From Pseudarthrobacter naphthalenicus (lineage in GTDB: Bacteria; Actinomycetota; Actinomycetes; Actinomycetales; Micrococcaceae), in assembly GCF_029076445.1 (NCBI RefSeq), contig NZ_JARESG010000020.1, forward strand, positions 1-64,000: DNA of 64,000 nucleotides, read 5' to 3'. Both the position numbers and the translations under genes were made by a program. Below, one piece after another: positions 52,767-60,967 of the stretch. Each line of letters opens with the position of its first letter. Within the stretch, counting starts at the first letter, position 1. The notes beneath the pieces were generated by a model that searched no databases, was not told where the DNA came from, and worked only from the letters and a program-made list of their open reading frames with translations.

Positions 52767-53204
52767 ATGGGCTTCACTGAAATCTTTGTAGCTAGCCACG
52801 ATGCCGCGCTGAAACGCGCCGGCGTGCTCGATGCCGGCGGCTCGCCGTCGGGACCAGGGCTGAGGATCCCGGGCGTCAGTGACTTCGAGATCGAGCAGCT
52901 GGGCGACCTCGCCGGCACGGCTGTACATGCCGGCGGCGAAGGCTATGAACTCGCAATGGTGGACGTTTCCAGCGACTCCCTTCTTGGCGTACCCTCGGCC
53001 ATGGTGCGGGCTCTCGCGGACCTCCTCACCTACGAAACCGAGGGCGAGGGCAACGTGCTGGACGACGTCGCCGAAAAGTGGGCCGCCCAGGACGATATGC
53101 CGTTCGGTGCCGCCGACGCCCGCACCTACATCCAGCAGCTCGCTGAGCTGGCCAGTGGAGTTGACGACGCCGACCGGACCGGTTTGTACGTCTGGTCCTC
53201 CTAG
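52767..53204 (+). CDS. Conserved actinobacterial-type hypothetical protein
   Basis: 145 residues, acidic, no signal peptide or membrane helix. It begins MGFTEIFVASHDAALKRA and has a mid region FEIEQLGDLAG and an Asp/Glu-rich C-terminal half with LLTYETEGEGNVLDDVAEKWA. No family is recognised with confidence. ATG 52767 has GAGGG 8 nt upstream; ATG 52752 would add five residues. It lies alone between the VOC gene and the rpsP operon. Confidence 0.7.
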   Translation: MGFTEIFVASHDAALKRAGVLDAGGSPSGPGLRIPGVSDFEIEQLGDLAGTAVHAGGEGYELAMVDVSSDSLLGVPSAMVRALADLLTYETEGEGNVLDDVAEKWAAQDDMPFGAADARTYIQQLAELASGVDDADRTGLYVWSS

Positions 53205-53252
53205 TATCCTGGCGTTTTCGGGTCCGCCCCGCCGGCCCCGACCCGTCTCAAG

Positions 53253-53281
53253 TCGAAATCCTGACGCTGATCTGGCACAAT
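53253..53281 (+). promoter_or_regulatory. Candidate promoter for rpsP operon
   Basis: TCGAAA (53253-53258), 17 bp, and CACAAT (53276-53281) with an extended TGG before the -10. About 130 bp upstream of the rpsP GTG. The same TGGCA(C/A)AAT element recurs before rplS, which supports it. Confidence 0.4.
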
Positions 53282-53412
53282 AAACAGGTACTCGATCTGC
53301 GTGGCCCCTCTCTCCGCGTCCGGATCCTGTCCTTAGAACCCGCAAGTATGGCCCGCCCCACGGGTGCAGAACGTCGGTTCACCCCTTTTCTGAAACAGGA
53401 GTGACCACAAAA

Positions 53413-53829
53413 GTGGCCGTAAAGATTCGCCTTAAGCGCTTCGGCAAGATGCGCGCACCGTACTACCGCATCGTCGTTATGGACGCACGCTCCAAGCGTG
53501 ACGGCCGTGCCATCGAAGAGATCGGCAAGTACCACCCCACCGAAGAGCCCTCATACATCGAGGTCGACACGGACCGCGCCCAGTACTGGCTCGGCGTCGG
53601 CGCACAGCCGTCCGAGCAGGTTGCCGCGATCCTCAAGATCACCGGTGACTGGCAGAAGTTCAAGGGCCTGCCGGGCCAGGAAGGCACCCTGAAGACCAAA
53701 GCTCCCAAGGCTGCCTTTGTTGCCCCGGAAAAGGGTTCCGTGATCATCCCGGAAGCCATCACCAAGAAGGCGAAGCAGTCTGACGCCGCCGAGGCCCCGG
53801 CCGAAGCAGAAGCCACCGAGGCTGAGTAG
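53413..53829 (+). CDS. rpsP: 30S ribosomal protein S16
   Basis: 138 residues. MAVKIRLKRFGKMRAPYYRI is the family signature at the N-terminus, followed by DGRAIEEIGKYHP. The C-terminal 55 residues are an Ala/Lys/Glu-rich extension usual in actinobacteria. GTG 53413 is chosen because AGGAG is 11 nt upstream and it gives the canonical N-terminus; GTG 53401 overlaps that site. It heads rpsP-khpA-rimM-trmD. Confidence 0.97.
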   Translation: MAVKIRLKRFGKMRAPYYRIVVMDARSKRDGRAIEEIGKYHPTEEPSYIEVDTDRAQYWLGVGAQPSEQVAAILKITGDWQKFKGLPGQEGTLKTKAPKAAFVAPEKGSVIIPEAITKKAKQSDAAEAPAEAEATEAE

Positions 53830-53830
53830 A

Positions 53831-54073
53831 TTGCTGGCAGAAGCGCTCGAACACCTGGTCCGGGGAATCGTTGATTCGCCGGAAGACGTCAAGGTCAGCT
53901 CCAAGAACAACCGGCGCGGGGACACCCTCGAGGTCCGGGTTCACCAGGATGACCTGGGACGGGTGATCGGCCGCCAGGGGCGCACCGCACGTGCATTGCG
54001 CACCGTGGTTGCGGCACTGGCAGACGGCGAACCGGTAAGGGTCGACGTCGTCGACACCGACCGTCGCCGCTAA
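53831..54073 (+). CDS. khpA: KH-domain RNA-binding protein KhpA
   Basis: An 80-residue single KH domain with the GxxG loop in RVIGRQGRTARALRTVV near residues 44-60. KhpA proteins bind structured RNAs and often partner with KhpB/Jag. It uses a TTG start at 53831, one base after the rpsP stop, and is followed by a hairpin before rimM. Confidence 0.93.
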   Translation: MLAEALEHLVRGIVDSPEDVKVSSKNNRRGDTLEVRVHQDDLGRVIGRQGRTARALRTVVAALADGEPVRVDVVDTDRRR

Positions 54074-54100
54074 GCGCTCGGCAGTACCAGTTTTTTTGCA

Positions 54101-54134
54101 CCGGCCCTTCCACCTGTCAAGGTGGAGGGGCCGG
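54101..54134. other. Hairpin between khpA and rimM
   Basis: A 14-bp stem with one G.T pair (CCGGCCCTTCCACC at 54101-54114, GGTGGAGGGGCCGG at 54121-54134) and loop TGTCAA. It is preceded, not followed, by a run of seven T (54091-54097). It may attenuate or process the operon transcript. Confidence 0.5.
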
Positions 54135-54186
54135 AGTGCTTTCATCCCAACACCGTGGATCATCCCACGACCGAACAGAGGAACAC

Positions 54187-54732
54187 ATGCAGCTTCAGGT
54201 GGCACGAATCGGCAAACCGCACGGAATCCGCGGGGAAGTGACGGTCCAGGTGCTCACTGATGCTCCCGCCGACCGGTTTGTTCCGGGCACCGAGTTTGTG
54301 GTGGAGCCGGCCTCAGCCGGGCCGCTGACTGTTGAGAGTGCCCGCTGGAATAAAGACATTCTGCTGCTCGCTTTCGAGCAGATCGAAACCCGCAACCAGG
54401 CCGAGACCCTCCGCGGGGCGAAGCTGTTCATCGAAACCGAAGAGCTGGATGAGGATGACGACGAAGGCTGGTACGAGCACGAACTGGTGGGCCTCGAAGC
54501 CAGGGTGGGCTCTCAGGTGGTGGGCAAGGTTGCCGCCCTGCACACCCTGCCCGTCCAGGATCTGCTGGTGATTGAAGACGCTGACGGCAAGGAAATCCTT
54601 ATCCCCTTCGTTGAGCAGATTGTTCCGGAGGTTAATGTTGCCGGGGGTTACATCCTGCTCACGCCGCCTGACGGGCTCTTTGAGATCAACGCCGACGACA
54701 CTGCGCCCGGCGAAGCTGAGGGCAACGCGTAG
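54187..54732 (+). CDS. rimM: Ribosome maturation factor RimM
   Basis: 181 residues. Assists 30S assembly with S19. The N-terminal RimM domain starts MQLQVARIGKPHGIRGEV and continues with DRFVPGTEFVV. An acidic stretch EELDEDDDEGWYEHELVGL links to the PRC-barrel-like C-domain with ALHTLPVQDLLVI and ILIPFVEQIVPEVN. ATG 54187 follows GAGGAACAC; a longer frame from 54136 has no support. It abuts trmD directly. Confidence 0.96.
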   Translation: MQLQVARIGKPHGIRGEVTVQVLTDAPADRFVPGTEFVVEPASAGPLTVESARWNKDILLLAFEQIETRNQAETLRGAKLFIETEELDEDDDEGWYEHELVGLEARVGSQVVGKVAALHTLPVQDLLVIEDADGKEILIPFVEQIVPEVNVAGGYILLTPPDGLFEINADDTAPGEAEGNA

Positions 54733-55560
54733 ATGAGAATCGACGTCGTCAGCATTTTTCCCGAATACCTGGCTCCCCTGGAGCTTTCGCTCATCGGGAA
54801 GGCCCGGCAGGATGGCCTGCTGGACCTCCACGTCCATGATCTTCGCGCGTTCACCACCGACAGGCACCGCACCGTGGATGACACCCCTTACGGTGGCGGG
54901 GCCGGCATGGTGATGAAGGCCGAGCCCTGGGCGCAGGCGCTGGCCTCGGTGGCCGGGGAGGGCAGCGGGACCAAGCCGGTGCTGATCGTTCCGTCACCGG
55001 CAGGGGAGCGGTTTACCCAGGCACTTGCTTATGAGCTCGCCGAAGAGGAGCAGCTTGTTTTTGCCTGCGGCCGCTACGAAGGAATCGATGAGCGTGTGAT
55101 CGAATGGGCGGCCGAGCACTTTACGGTGCGGCCGGTGAGCCTGGGTGACTACGTACTCAATGGTGGCGAAGTGGCCGTCCTGGCCATGGTCGAGGCCATC
55201 GGCAGGCTCCTGCCCGGCGTGGTGGGCAACCCCGAATCCCTGGTGGAGGAGTCCCACTCCGACGGGCTGCTCGAATATCCGGTCTACACCAAGCCGTCCG
55301 TGTGGCGGGACCGGGAGGTGCCGGCGGTGCTCCTGAGCGGCAACCACGGGAAAATCGCGCAGTGGCGCCGCCACCAACAGTACCGGCGGACGGCGGAACG
55401 CCGCCCCGACCTGCTCGAAACGTTCGACGCCGGAAAGCTGCCGCGCGCCGACCGGACTGCCTTCTACGAACTCGGGTACGACGTCGTCGACGGTCACCTC
55501 CGGGCCCGGCCACCGGTGGACGGTGAGGACGCCCAGCGGGGCGCAGACGCTTCGGCCTAG
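54733..55560 (+). CDS. trmD: tRNA (guanine37-N1)-methyltransferase
   Basis: Methylates G37 of tRNAs to prevent frameshifting. It has 275 residues. The SPOUT trefoil-knot signature spans VFACGRYEGIDERV near 108 and SLGDYVLNGGEVAVLAMVEAI near 135, with GNPESLVEESH following. MRIDVVSIFPEYL is the usual N-terminus. The ATG starts immediately after the rimM stop. Confidence 0.97.
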   Translation: MRIDVVSIFPEYLAPLELSLIGKARQDGLLDLHVHDLRAFTTDRHRTVDDTPYGGGAGMVMKAEPWAQALASVAGEGSGTKPVLIVPSPAGERFTQALAYELAEEEQLVFACGRYEGIDERVIEWAAEHFTVRPVSLGDYVLNGGEVAVLAMVEAIGRLLPGVVGNPESLVEESHSDGLLEYPVYTKPSVWRDREVPAVLLSGNHGKIAQWRRHQQYRRTAERRPDLLETFDAGKLPRADRTAFYELGYDVVDGHLRARPPVDGEDAQRGADASA

Positions 55561-55584
55561 CGGGATCGACTGCAGCAACGGCAA

Positions 55585-55614
55585 TTGGCTGAAGGGCCGC
55601 GAGTGTGGCAAAAT
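55585..55614 (+). promoter_or_regulatory. Candidate promoter for rplS
   Basis: TTGGCT (55585-55590), 18 bp, and CAAAAT (55609-55614) with TGG before the -10, similar to the rpsP promoter. It would give a leader of about 190 nt. Confidence 0.4.
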
Positions 55615-55677
55615 TAGTCTTTGTGTCTGCTGGGTCCGCACCTGCCACAGGGGGAGCGCAACCAACAGCTTAGACAA

Positions 55678-55706
55678 CCGGTACTTTCAATCAGTGAAAG
55701 AACCGG
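55678..55706 (+). other. Hairpin in the rplS 5' leader
   Basis: CCGGT-A-CTTTC (55678-55688) pairs with GAAAG-A-ACCGG (55696-55706) around a 7-nt loop with one A.A mismatch. It lies between the candidate promoter and rplS and could be a ribosomal-protein leader structure. Confidence 0.45.
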
Positions 55707-55809
55707 ACCACTTAACTTTCGGCGGCAATCTCCGGGACGTCCTGCGTTCCCGGGCCTGTCCGCCGTAACCCAAAGTGAATGACCTGTGGCGTTCACCAGG
55801 AGTGCAATT

Positions 55810-56169
55810 ATGCATATTCTCGATTCCGTAGATGCCGCCTCGCTGCGCAGCGATGTTCCCGAGTTCCGCGCGGGTGACACCCTCAAGGTTCACGTGAACA
55901 TCATCGAAGGCAAGAACTCCCGTGTCCAGGTCTTCCAGGGCTTCGTCCTGGGCCGCCAGGGCGACGGCATCCGCGAAACCTTCACGGTCCGCAAGGTTTC
56001 CTTCGGCGTCGGCGTGGAGCGTACCTTCCCGGTTCACTCCCCGATCATCGACAAGATCGAACTCGTCACCAAGGGTGACGTGCGCCGCGCCAAGCTTTAC
56101 TACATGCGTGAACTGCGCGGTAAGGCTGCAAAGATCAAGGAAAAGCGCGACTTCCAGACCGCCAAGTAA
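55810..56169 (+). CDS. rplS: 50S ribosomal protein L19
   Basis: 119 residues, located at the 30S-50S interface. Signature elements are FRAGDTLKVHV, RVQVFQGFVLGRQGDGIRETFTVRK and RVFPxHSP-like ERTFPVHSPIID, ending RRAKLYYMRELRGKAAKIKE. ATG 55810 has AGGAG 7 nt upstream, which rules out GTG 55786. It is separated from trmD by 249 bp, so it has its own regulation. Confidence 0.97.
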   Translation: MHILDSVDAASLRSDVPEFRAGDTLKVHVNIIEGKNSRVQVFQGFVLGRQGDGIRETFTVRKVSFGVGVERTFPVHSPIIDKIELVTKGDVRRAKLYYMRELRGKAAKIKEKRDFQTAK

Positions 56170-56252
56170 GTCCTCAGGACCTACAAAGCAGGCCCAGCCG
56201 TGCCAGGGCAGCGCCAGAGCCACCAGCAACAGCGCCCCAGGAAATACGGAAC

Positions 56253-56930
56253 ATGGACCAGACAAAACGCCAGCCCGGAAGAACGGGCTGGCGTTTTGCG
56301 TTCCTGGCGCTTTTCCTGGCCGTGGTTGTCAGCGGACTTGTCCGTTCACTGTGGCTTGACGTCTATTTCATCCCCTCCGACTCCATGGAACCCGTCCTTG
56401 AAGACGGCGACCGCATCCTGGTCTCCAGGACGGACTTCGACAATGAGCCGATCCGCCGGGGCGACATCGTCGTCTTTGACGGCCGGGGATCCTTTGCCCC
56501 GCTGAACAGCGGAAAGGGTCCCGTGCTGGACTCCGTCACCGCGGCCGCCCAGTGGCTCGGCCTCGCCGGAAGCGACACGACTTATGTTAAAAGGGTCATC
56601 GGGCTTCCCGGAGATACCGTGATCTGCTGCGACGCCGGCGGAAAGATCACCGTGAACGGGATGGCCCTTGAGGAGCCCTACCTCTTCCCCGGAGACAAGC
56701 CCAGCACGCAGGTATTCACTGCCGTGGTACCCGAGGGAAGGCTGTGGCTCCTGGGCGACCACCGCTCGGTTTCCGCTGATTCACGAAGCCTGCTCGGTGC
56801 CCCGGGCGGCGGCATGGTGCCTTTGTCCAGGGTTATTGGCAGGCCGGTCCAAATCGTCTGGCCGCTTGATAGATTTGCAGAAGTACCACGGCCGCCCGCG
56901 GCAGGACCAACCACAGAGAACGGACCGTAG
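56253..56930 (+). CDS. lepB: Signal peptidase I (first copy)
   Basis: Cleaves signal peptides outside the membrane. It has 225 residues: a short cytoplasmic tail, one membrane helix (about 14-33), catalytic Ser44 in PSDSMEP, and catalytic Lys113 in YVKRVIGLPGD. The C-terminal box GDHRSVSADSR is the later conserved motif (usually GDNR.. SxDSR; here His replaces Asn). ATG 56253 is the start. It abuts a second lepB gene. Confidence 0.95.
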   Translation: MDQTKRQPGRTGWRFAFLALFLAVVVSGLVRSLWLDVYFIPSDSMEPVLEDGDRILVSRTDFDNEPIRRGDIVVFDGRGSFAPLNSGKGPVLDSVTAAAQWLGLAGSDTTYVKRVIGLPGDTVICCDAGGKITVNGMALEEPYLFPGDKPSTQVFTAVVPEGRLWLLGDHRSVSADSRSLLGAPGGGMVPLSRVIGRPVQIVWPLDRFAEVPRPPAAGPTTENGP

Positions 56931-57749
56931 ATGCCCGAGAACAATGCGCCGACACCTGAGACGCCTCGTGACGGCGTTTCAGGAAGTGCCGCTCAGCCAG
57001 TTACCGACGGCGGTACTGAAGTGCCGCCGTCGTCACCGGAACGTGGCAGGCGCGGATCTTCGAAGGCAACGGACGGCGCGCCCAGCCAGATCTTCGTGTG
57101 GCTGAAGGAAGTAGCCACTGTGGTGGTCATTGCCGTGGTGCTGTCCTTCCTCATCAAGACGTTCCTGTTCCGGGCGTTTTACATCCCTTCCGAGTCAATG
57201 GTGAACACGCTGGACGTCAACGACCGGATCTTCGTGAACCTCCTGGTGCCCGAGCCGTTCGCCCTTTCCCGCGGCGACGTGGTGGTCTTCCGGGACACCC
57301 AGGGCTGGCTGGCCGCGGCACCGGAGAAGGATTCGGGTCCCTTTACGTGGGTACAGGACGGCCTGACGTTCGTTGGCCTGCTGCCCGACAGTTCGGAGCA
57401 GCACCTCGTCAAGAGGGTCATCGGGCTCCCCGGAGACCATGTGATCTGCTGCGACGCCGCCGGTAAACTGACCATTAACGGAACCTCGCTTGATGAAACC
57501 TACGTCAACACCGCCGAGGAACCTCAGATCCGCGAATTTGACGTCGTTGTTCCGGAAGGGAAGGTGTGGGTCATGGGCGATAACCGTAACCACTCGGCGG
57601 ATTCCCGCTCGCATCAGGATGTCAACGGCGGCTTCGTCGATCTGGTTGATGTGGAGGGCAAGGCTGCTGTCATCGCGTGGCCGCTCAACCGGATCTCCGT
57701 CCTGGACAATTACCCTGACGTCTTCCGGAACGTGCCCGCAGGGAAGTAG
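56931..57749 (+). CDS. lepB: Signal peptidase I (second copy)
   Basis: 272 residues. A long Pro/Ser/Gly-rich cytoplasmic tail (1-50) precedes one membrane helix (about 57-78). Catalytic Ser89 lies in IPSESM and Lys161 in LVKRVIGLPGD, with the canonical GDNRNHSADSR box near 218. ATG 56931 follows the first lepB stop with no gap. The two copies share the RVIGLPGD..ICCDA.GK..(I/V)NG core and probably arose by tandem duplication. Confidence 0.96.
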   Translation: MPENNAPTPETPRDGVSGSAAQPVTDGGTEVPPSSPERGRRGSSKATDGAPSQIFVWLKEVATVVVIAVVLSFLIKTFLFRAFYIPSESMVNTLDVNDRIFVNLLVPEPFALSRGDVVVFRDTQGWLAAAPEKDSGPFTWVQDGLTFVGLLPDSSEQHLVKRVIGLPGDHVICCDAAGKLTINGTSLDETYVNTAEEPQIREFDVVVPEGKVWVMGDNRNHSADSRSHQDVNGGFVDLVDVEGKAAVIAWPLNRISVLDNYPDVFRNVPAGK

Positions 57750-57751
57750 CC

Positions 57752-58534
57752 GTGTCCACAGCCTCACCAGCAGTCCCGGCTTCTGCTGGACTTCCTGCCG
57801 CTCCTGCCCCTTCTCCGGCTCCTGCCGGGCCGCGGGCACGTCCTGCCACGGGGCCCCGTTCCAAAGCTCCCACGCTTCGGCATGAGCGGACGTTTAAGGC
57901 CCAGGGCGCCCGCTACCTGGCAGGCGTCGACGAAGTGGGCCGCGGAGCCCTGGCCGGGCCCGTGAGCGTAGGAATTGCCGTGGTGGACCTCCTCACCCAA
58001 AAACCGTTGGCAGGCGTGCGCGACAGCAAACTGCTCAGTCCCCCCGAAAGGGAGCGGCTGGAACCCCTGGTGCGGAGTTGGAGTGTGGCGTCGGCAGTGG
58101 GGCACGCCTCCGCGCAGGAGATCGACGCACTGGGAATCATCGCCGCACTGCGGCTGGCAGGGACCCGGGCCTGGTTGGAGATCCTCGCTGCTGGCGTGAG
58201 CCCGGACATTGTGCTGCTCGATGGCAGCCACAACTGGCTCTCGCCGGCAGGACAGTTGTCCCTGTTCGAGGAGCCGGTGCTGGAACAAGGCTGCGAGGCT
58301 CCGGTCCACACCAAGGTCAAAGCGGACATGCAATGCCTGAGCGTGGCGGCCGCCAGTGTGATCGCCAAAGTGGAGCGCGACCAGCAGATGCGCGGGCTGC
58401 ACACCGAATATCCCGGTTATGGCTGGGACATCAACAAGGGTTACGCCACAACCATCCACCGCGACGCGCTCCGGGCGGCCGGCCCCACCCCCTACCACCG
58501 GGTGAGCTGGAACCTCCTGGGCGGGGACCTCTGA
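57752..58534 (+). CDS. rnhB: Ribonuclease HII
   Basis: Removes ribonucleotides and RNA from RNA-DNA hybrids. It has 260 residues. A 45-residue Ala/Pro-rich N-terminal extension precedes the catalytic core: YLAGVDEVGRGALAGPV near 52-68 (the DE...G.G motif), ILLDG-like IVLLDGSHNW near 155, VKADMQCLSVAAASVIAKVERD, and YPGYGWDINKGYAT. GTG 57752 is the start, two bases after the second lepB. Confidence 0.95.
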   Translation: MSTASPAVPASAGLPAAPAPSPAPAGPRARPATGPRSKAPTLRHERTFKAQGARYLAGVDEVGRGALAGPVSVGIAVVDLLTQKPLAGVRDSKLLSPPERERLEPLVRSWSVASAVGHASAQEIDALGIIAALRLAGTRAWLEILAAGVSPDIVLLDGSHNWLSPAGQLSLFEEPVLEQGCEAPVHTKVKADMQCLSVAAASVIAKVERDQQMRGLHTEYPGYGWDINKGYATTIHRDALRAAGPTPYHRVSWNLLGGDL

Positions 58535-58608
58535 TTCCCGACCCCTCGCGGGGCGCATGATCCCGTGCCCGGGCGACCCGGGTGTCCTTGATGGTGCAAG
58601 ATGGAAGC

Positions 58609-58935
58609 ATGAGCGCTGAGGATCTTGAAAACTATGAAACCGACATGGAGCTGCAGCTCTACCGTGAATACCGGGACGTCGTCGGGCTCTTCAGCTATGT
58701 CGTCGAAACGGAGCGCCGGTTCTACCTCGCCAATCATGTTGACCTCCAGGCCCGCAGCGCTGACGGTGAGGTCTACTTCGACCTGACCCTGCAGGACGCC
58801 TGGGTGTGGGACGTGTACCGCTCGGCCCGGTTTGTAAAGACGGTCCGGGTGCTGACCTTCAAGGATGTCAACGTCGAGGAACTGCCGCGCAACGAGGAAC
58901 TGGCATTGCCCAAGGACGTTGACCTCGGCAACTGA
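58609..58935 (+). CDS. DUF2469 family protein
   Basis: About 108 residues, acidic. ENYETDMELQLYREYRDVVGLFSYVVETERRFYLAN-type sequence is diagnostic of DUF2469, a small actinobacterial family regularly found after rnhB and before yraN. No membrane segment or known motif; function unknown. ATG 58609 follows GGAAGC. Confidence 0.9.
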   Translation: MSAEDLENYETDMELQLYREYRDVVGLFSYVVETERRFYLANHVDLQARSADGEVYFDLTLQDAWVWDVYRSARFVKTVRVLTFKDVNVEELPRNEELALPKDVDLGN

Positions 58936-59065
58936 CGGCACCCGACGTCCGTCTCTCTTCCTCCACAAGCCGCCTTGTCACGTGATGGTCTGAGGTTACC
59001 CACATAGGCCGATAACTTTTCGCCGCCCGCCCTCCAGCCGCCGCAGGCTTGGAGCGGAGGTAGAA

Positions 59066-59422
59066 ATGAAACCTAAAGACCTGTTGGGCCGGCGCGGCGA
59101 GGAGCTCGCCGCCGGGTATCTTGAATCGCTGGGCATGCTGGTGGTGGAGCGGAACTGGCGCTGCACCGAAGGCGAAATAGACATTGTGGCCCTGGACGGG
59201 GACGCACTGGTGATCGCCGAGGTGAAAACCCGGCGGTCCATGGACTACGGGCACCCCTTTGAAGCCGTGGGCGCGGCGAAGCTCGCCCGCCTCCATCGGC
59301 TCGGTGCCGCCTGGTGCCGGGACCGCGAGCTGAGAATGCCGTTGCGGCGCGTGGACGTGGTTGCCGTAGTGGACGACGGCGGCGGCGACCCTCTGGTGGA
59401 ACACCTTCGGGGGGTGGGGTAG
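59066..59422 (+). CDS. YraN/UPF0102 family nuclease-like protein
   Basis: 118 residues. The restriction-endonuclease-like core appears as LGRRGEELAAGYLESLG, CTEGEIDIVALDG and AEVKTRRS, which places the E-x(n)-D-x(n)-E-x-K residues (Glu in EGEID, Asp, and EVK). YraN is often beside comM and dprA, as here. ATG 59066 follows GGAGG and the stop abuts comM. Confidence 0.93.
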   Translation: MKPKDLLGRRGEELAAGYLESLGMLVVERNWRCTEGEIDIVALDGDALVIAEVKTRRSMDYGHPFEAVGAAKLARLHRLGAAWCRDRELRMPLRRVDVVAVVDDGGGDPLVEHLRGVG

Positions 59423-60967
59423 ATGGCACTCGGCCGGACCTACTCCGTGGCGCTGGTGGGGTTGAACGGATACATCGTCGAGGTCGAGGCTGACATCGGC
59501 CAGACGTTGCCCGCATTCGTGATTCTCGGCCTGCCGGACGCGGCCCTCAATGAGGCCAAAGAGCGGATCCGGTCCGCAGCGAAAAACTCCGGCATTCCCT
59601 TGAGCAGGCGGAAGATCACAGCCAACCTCATTCCGGCGTCGCTGCCCAAACGCGGTTCGGGCTTTGACCTTGCCGTCACCATGGCCGTCCTGCGGGCCGC
59701 GAATGACATCCGGCCCACCGACCGGACTGTCTTCATTGCCGAACTCGGCCTGGACGGACGCCTCCGGCCCATCCGCGGGATCCTGCCCGCAGTGATGGCC
59801 GCTGTGCAGGCCGGCTATCAGGACGTGGTGGTAGCGCAGGCCAACCTCGCCGAGGCAGCGCTGGTCCCCGGGGCCAGTGTCAGGGGATACCGGACCCTCG
59901 CCCGGCTTGCCTTCGATTTCGGGGCGGATCCGCAGGAACTGGCACTGGACTTCGAACCCGACGACGAGCCCGGTGACGGGGATGCCGCACAGGATGCCCC
60001 TGCTGTCCCGGACATGGCCGATGTCTCCGGCCAGGGTGATGCCCGGCGCGCGCTGGAGGTGGCCGCCGCCGGGGCCCACCACCTGCTTCTGACAGGACCG
60101 CCCGGCGCGGGAAAAACCATGCTTGCGGAGCGGCTCCCCGGGCTCCTGCCGGACCTGGCCGATAACGAGGCCATGGAAGTCACAGCCATCCACTCACTGT
60201 GCGGGCTGCCTTCGTCCACCGCCCACCTTTTACGGCGTCCGCCGTTTGAGAACCCCCATCACTCAGCCACGGCGGCGGCGATCATCGGCGGCGGATCCGG
60301 ATTGCCCCGCCCCGGTGCGGCATCGCGGGCACACCGCGGGGTGCTGTTCCTGGACGAGGCACCGGAGTACGAACGCAGGGTCCTGGACGCCCTGCGACAA
60401 CCGTTGGAAAGCGGCGAGCTGGTCATTCACCGGTCGGCTGGAACAGCCGCCTACCCTGCCCGCTTCCAGCTGGTCCTGGCAGCGAATCCGTGTCCCTGCG
60501 GCAAAGCCTCGGGAAAGGGCCTGGACTGCACTTGCACGCCCATGATGAGGCGCCGCTACGTGGCAAGGATGTCGGGCCCGCTCCTGGACCGGGTGGATAT
60601 CCAGCTCCAGGTGGAGCGCGTGTCACTGGCAGACTTTGGCCAGGCGGGGGCCGAGGAAGACACCGCCGCGGTGGCAGGCAGGGTGAAGGACGCCCGCGGA
60701 CGGCAAGCGGAACGGCTGCACCCACATGGGCTGGAAACGAACGCCCAAGTGCCCGGCCGGATTCTGCGCGGAGCGTTACGGCTGCCGGCATCGGCCACCC
60801 GGATTCTGGACCATTCCCTGGAGCGGGGCGTCCTGACGGCCAGGGGTTATGACAGAGTGCTGCGGCTTGCCTGGACGCTGGCGGACCTGTCGCACCGCGA
60901 CTCGCCGGACACCAACGACATCGGCCAGGCCCTTGGCCTGCGGCAGGCTGCCTCGGCAGCTGCATGA
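59423..60967 (+). CDS. comM: YifB/ComM family AAA ATPase (Mg-chelatase-like)
   Basis: 514 residues. An N-terminal Lon-protease-like domain (about 1-190; PAFVILGLPDAALNEAKERI, SLPKRGSGFDLAVTMA) precedes the Mg-chelatase AAA+ domain: GPPGAGKTMLAERLPGLL near 226 (Walker A), GGVLFLDEAPE-like RGVLFLDEAPEYER (Walker B), and NPCPCG near 355. ComM is a branch-migration helicase that aids integration during natural transformation. It overlaps dprA as ATGA. Confidence 0.94.
   Translation: MALGRTYSVALVGLNGYIVEVEADIGQTLPAFVILGLPDAALNEAKERIRSAAKNSGIPLSRRKITANLIPASLPKRGSGFDLAVTMAVLRAANDIRPTDRTVFIAELGLDGRLRPIRGILPAVMAAVQAGYQDVVVAQANLAEAALVPGASVRGYRTLARLAFDFGADPQELALDFEPDDEPGDGDAAQDAPAVPDMADVSGQGDARRALEVAAAGAHHLLLTGPPGAGKTMLAERLPGLLPDLADNEAMEVTAIHSLCGLPSSTAHLLRRPPFENPHHSATAAAIIGGGSGLPRPGAASRAHRGVLFLDEAPEYERRVLDALRQPLESGELVIHRSAGTAAYPARFQLVLAANPCPCGKASGKGLDCTCTPMMRRRYVARMSGPLLDRVDIQLQVERVSLADFGQAGAEEDTAAVAGRVKDARGRQAERLHPHGLETNAQVPGRILRGALRLPASATRILDHSLERGVLTARGYDRVLRLAWTLADLSHRDSPDTNDIGQALGLRQAASAAA

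Noticed and set aside
54091..54134. T run plus hairpin as an intrinsic terminator in the rpsP operon
   Set aside because: The T run precedes the stem on the plus strand, and on the minus strand it would be A; it cannot work as a normal terminator in either direction.
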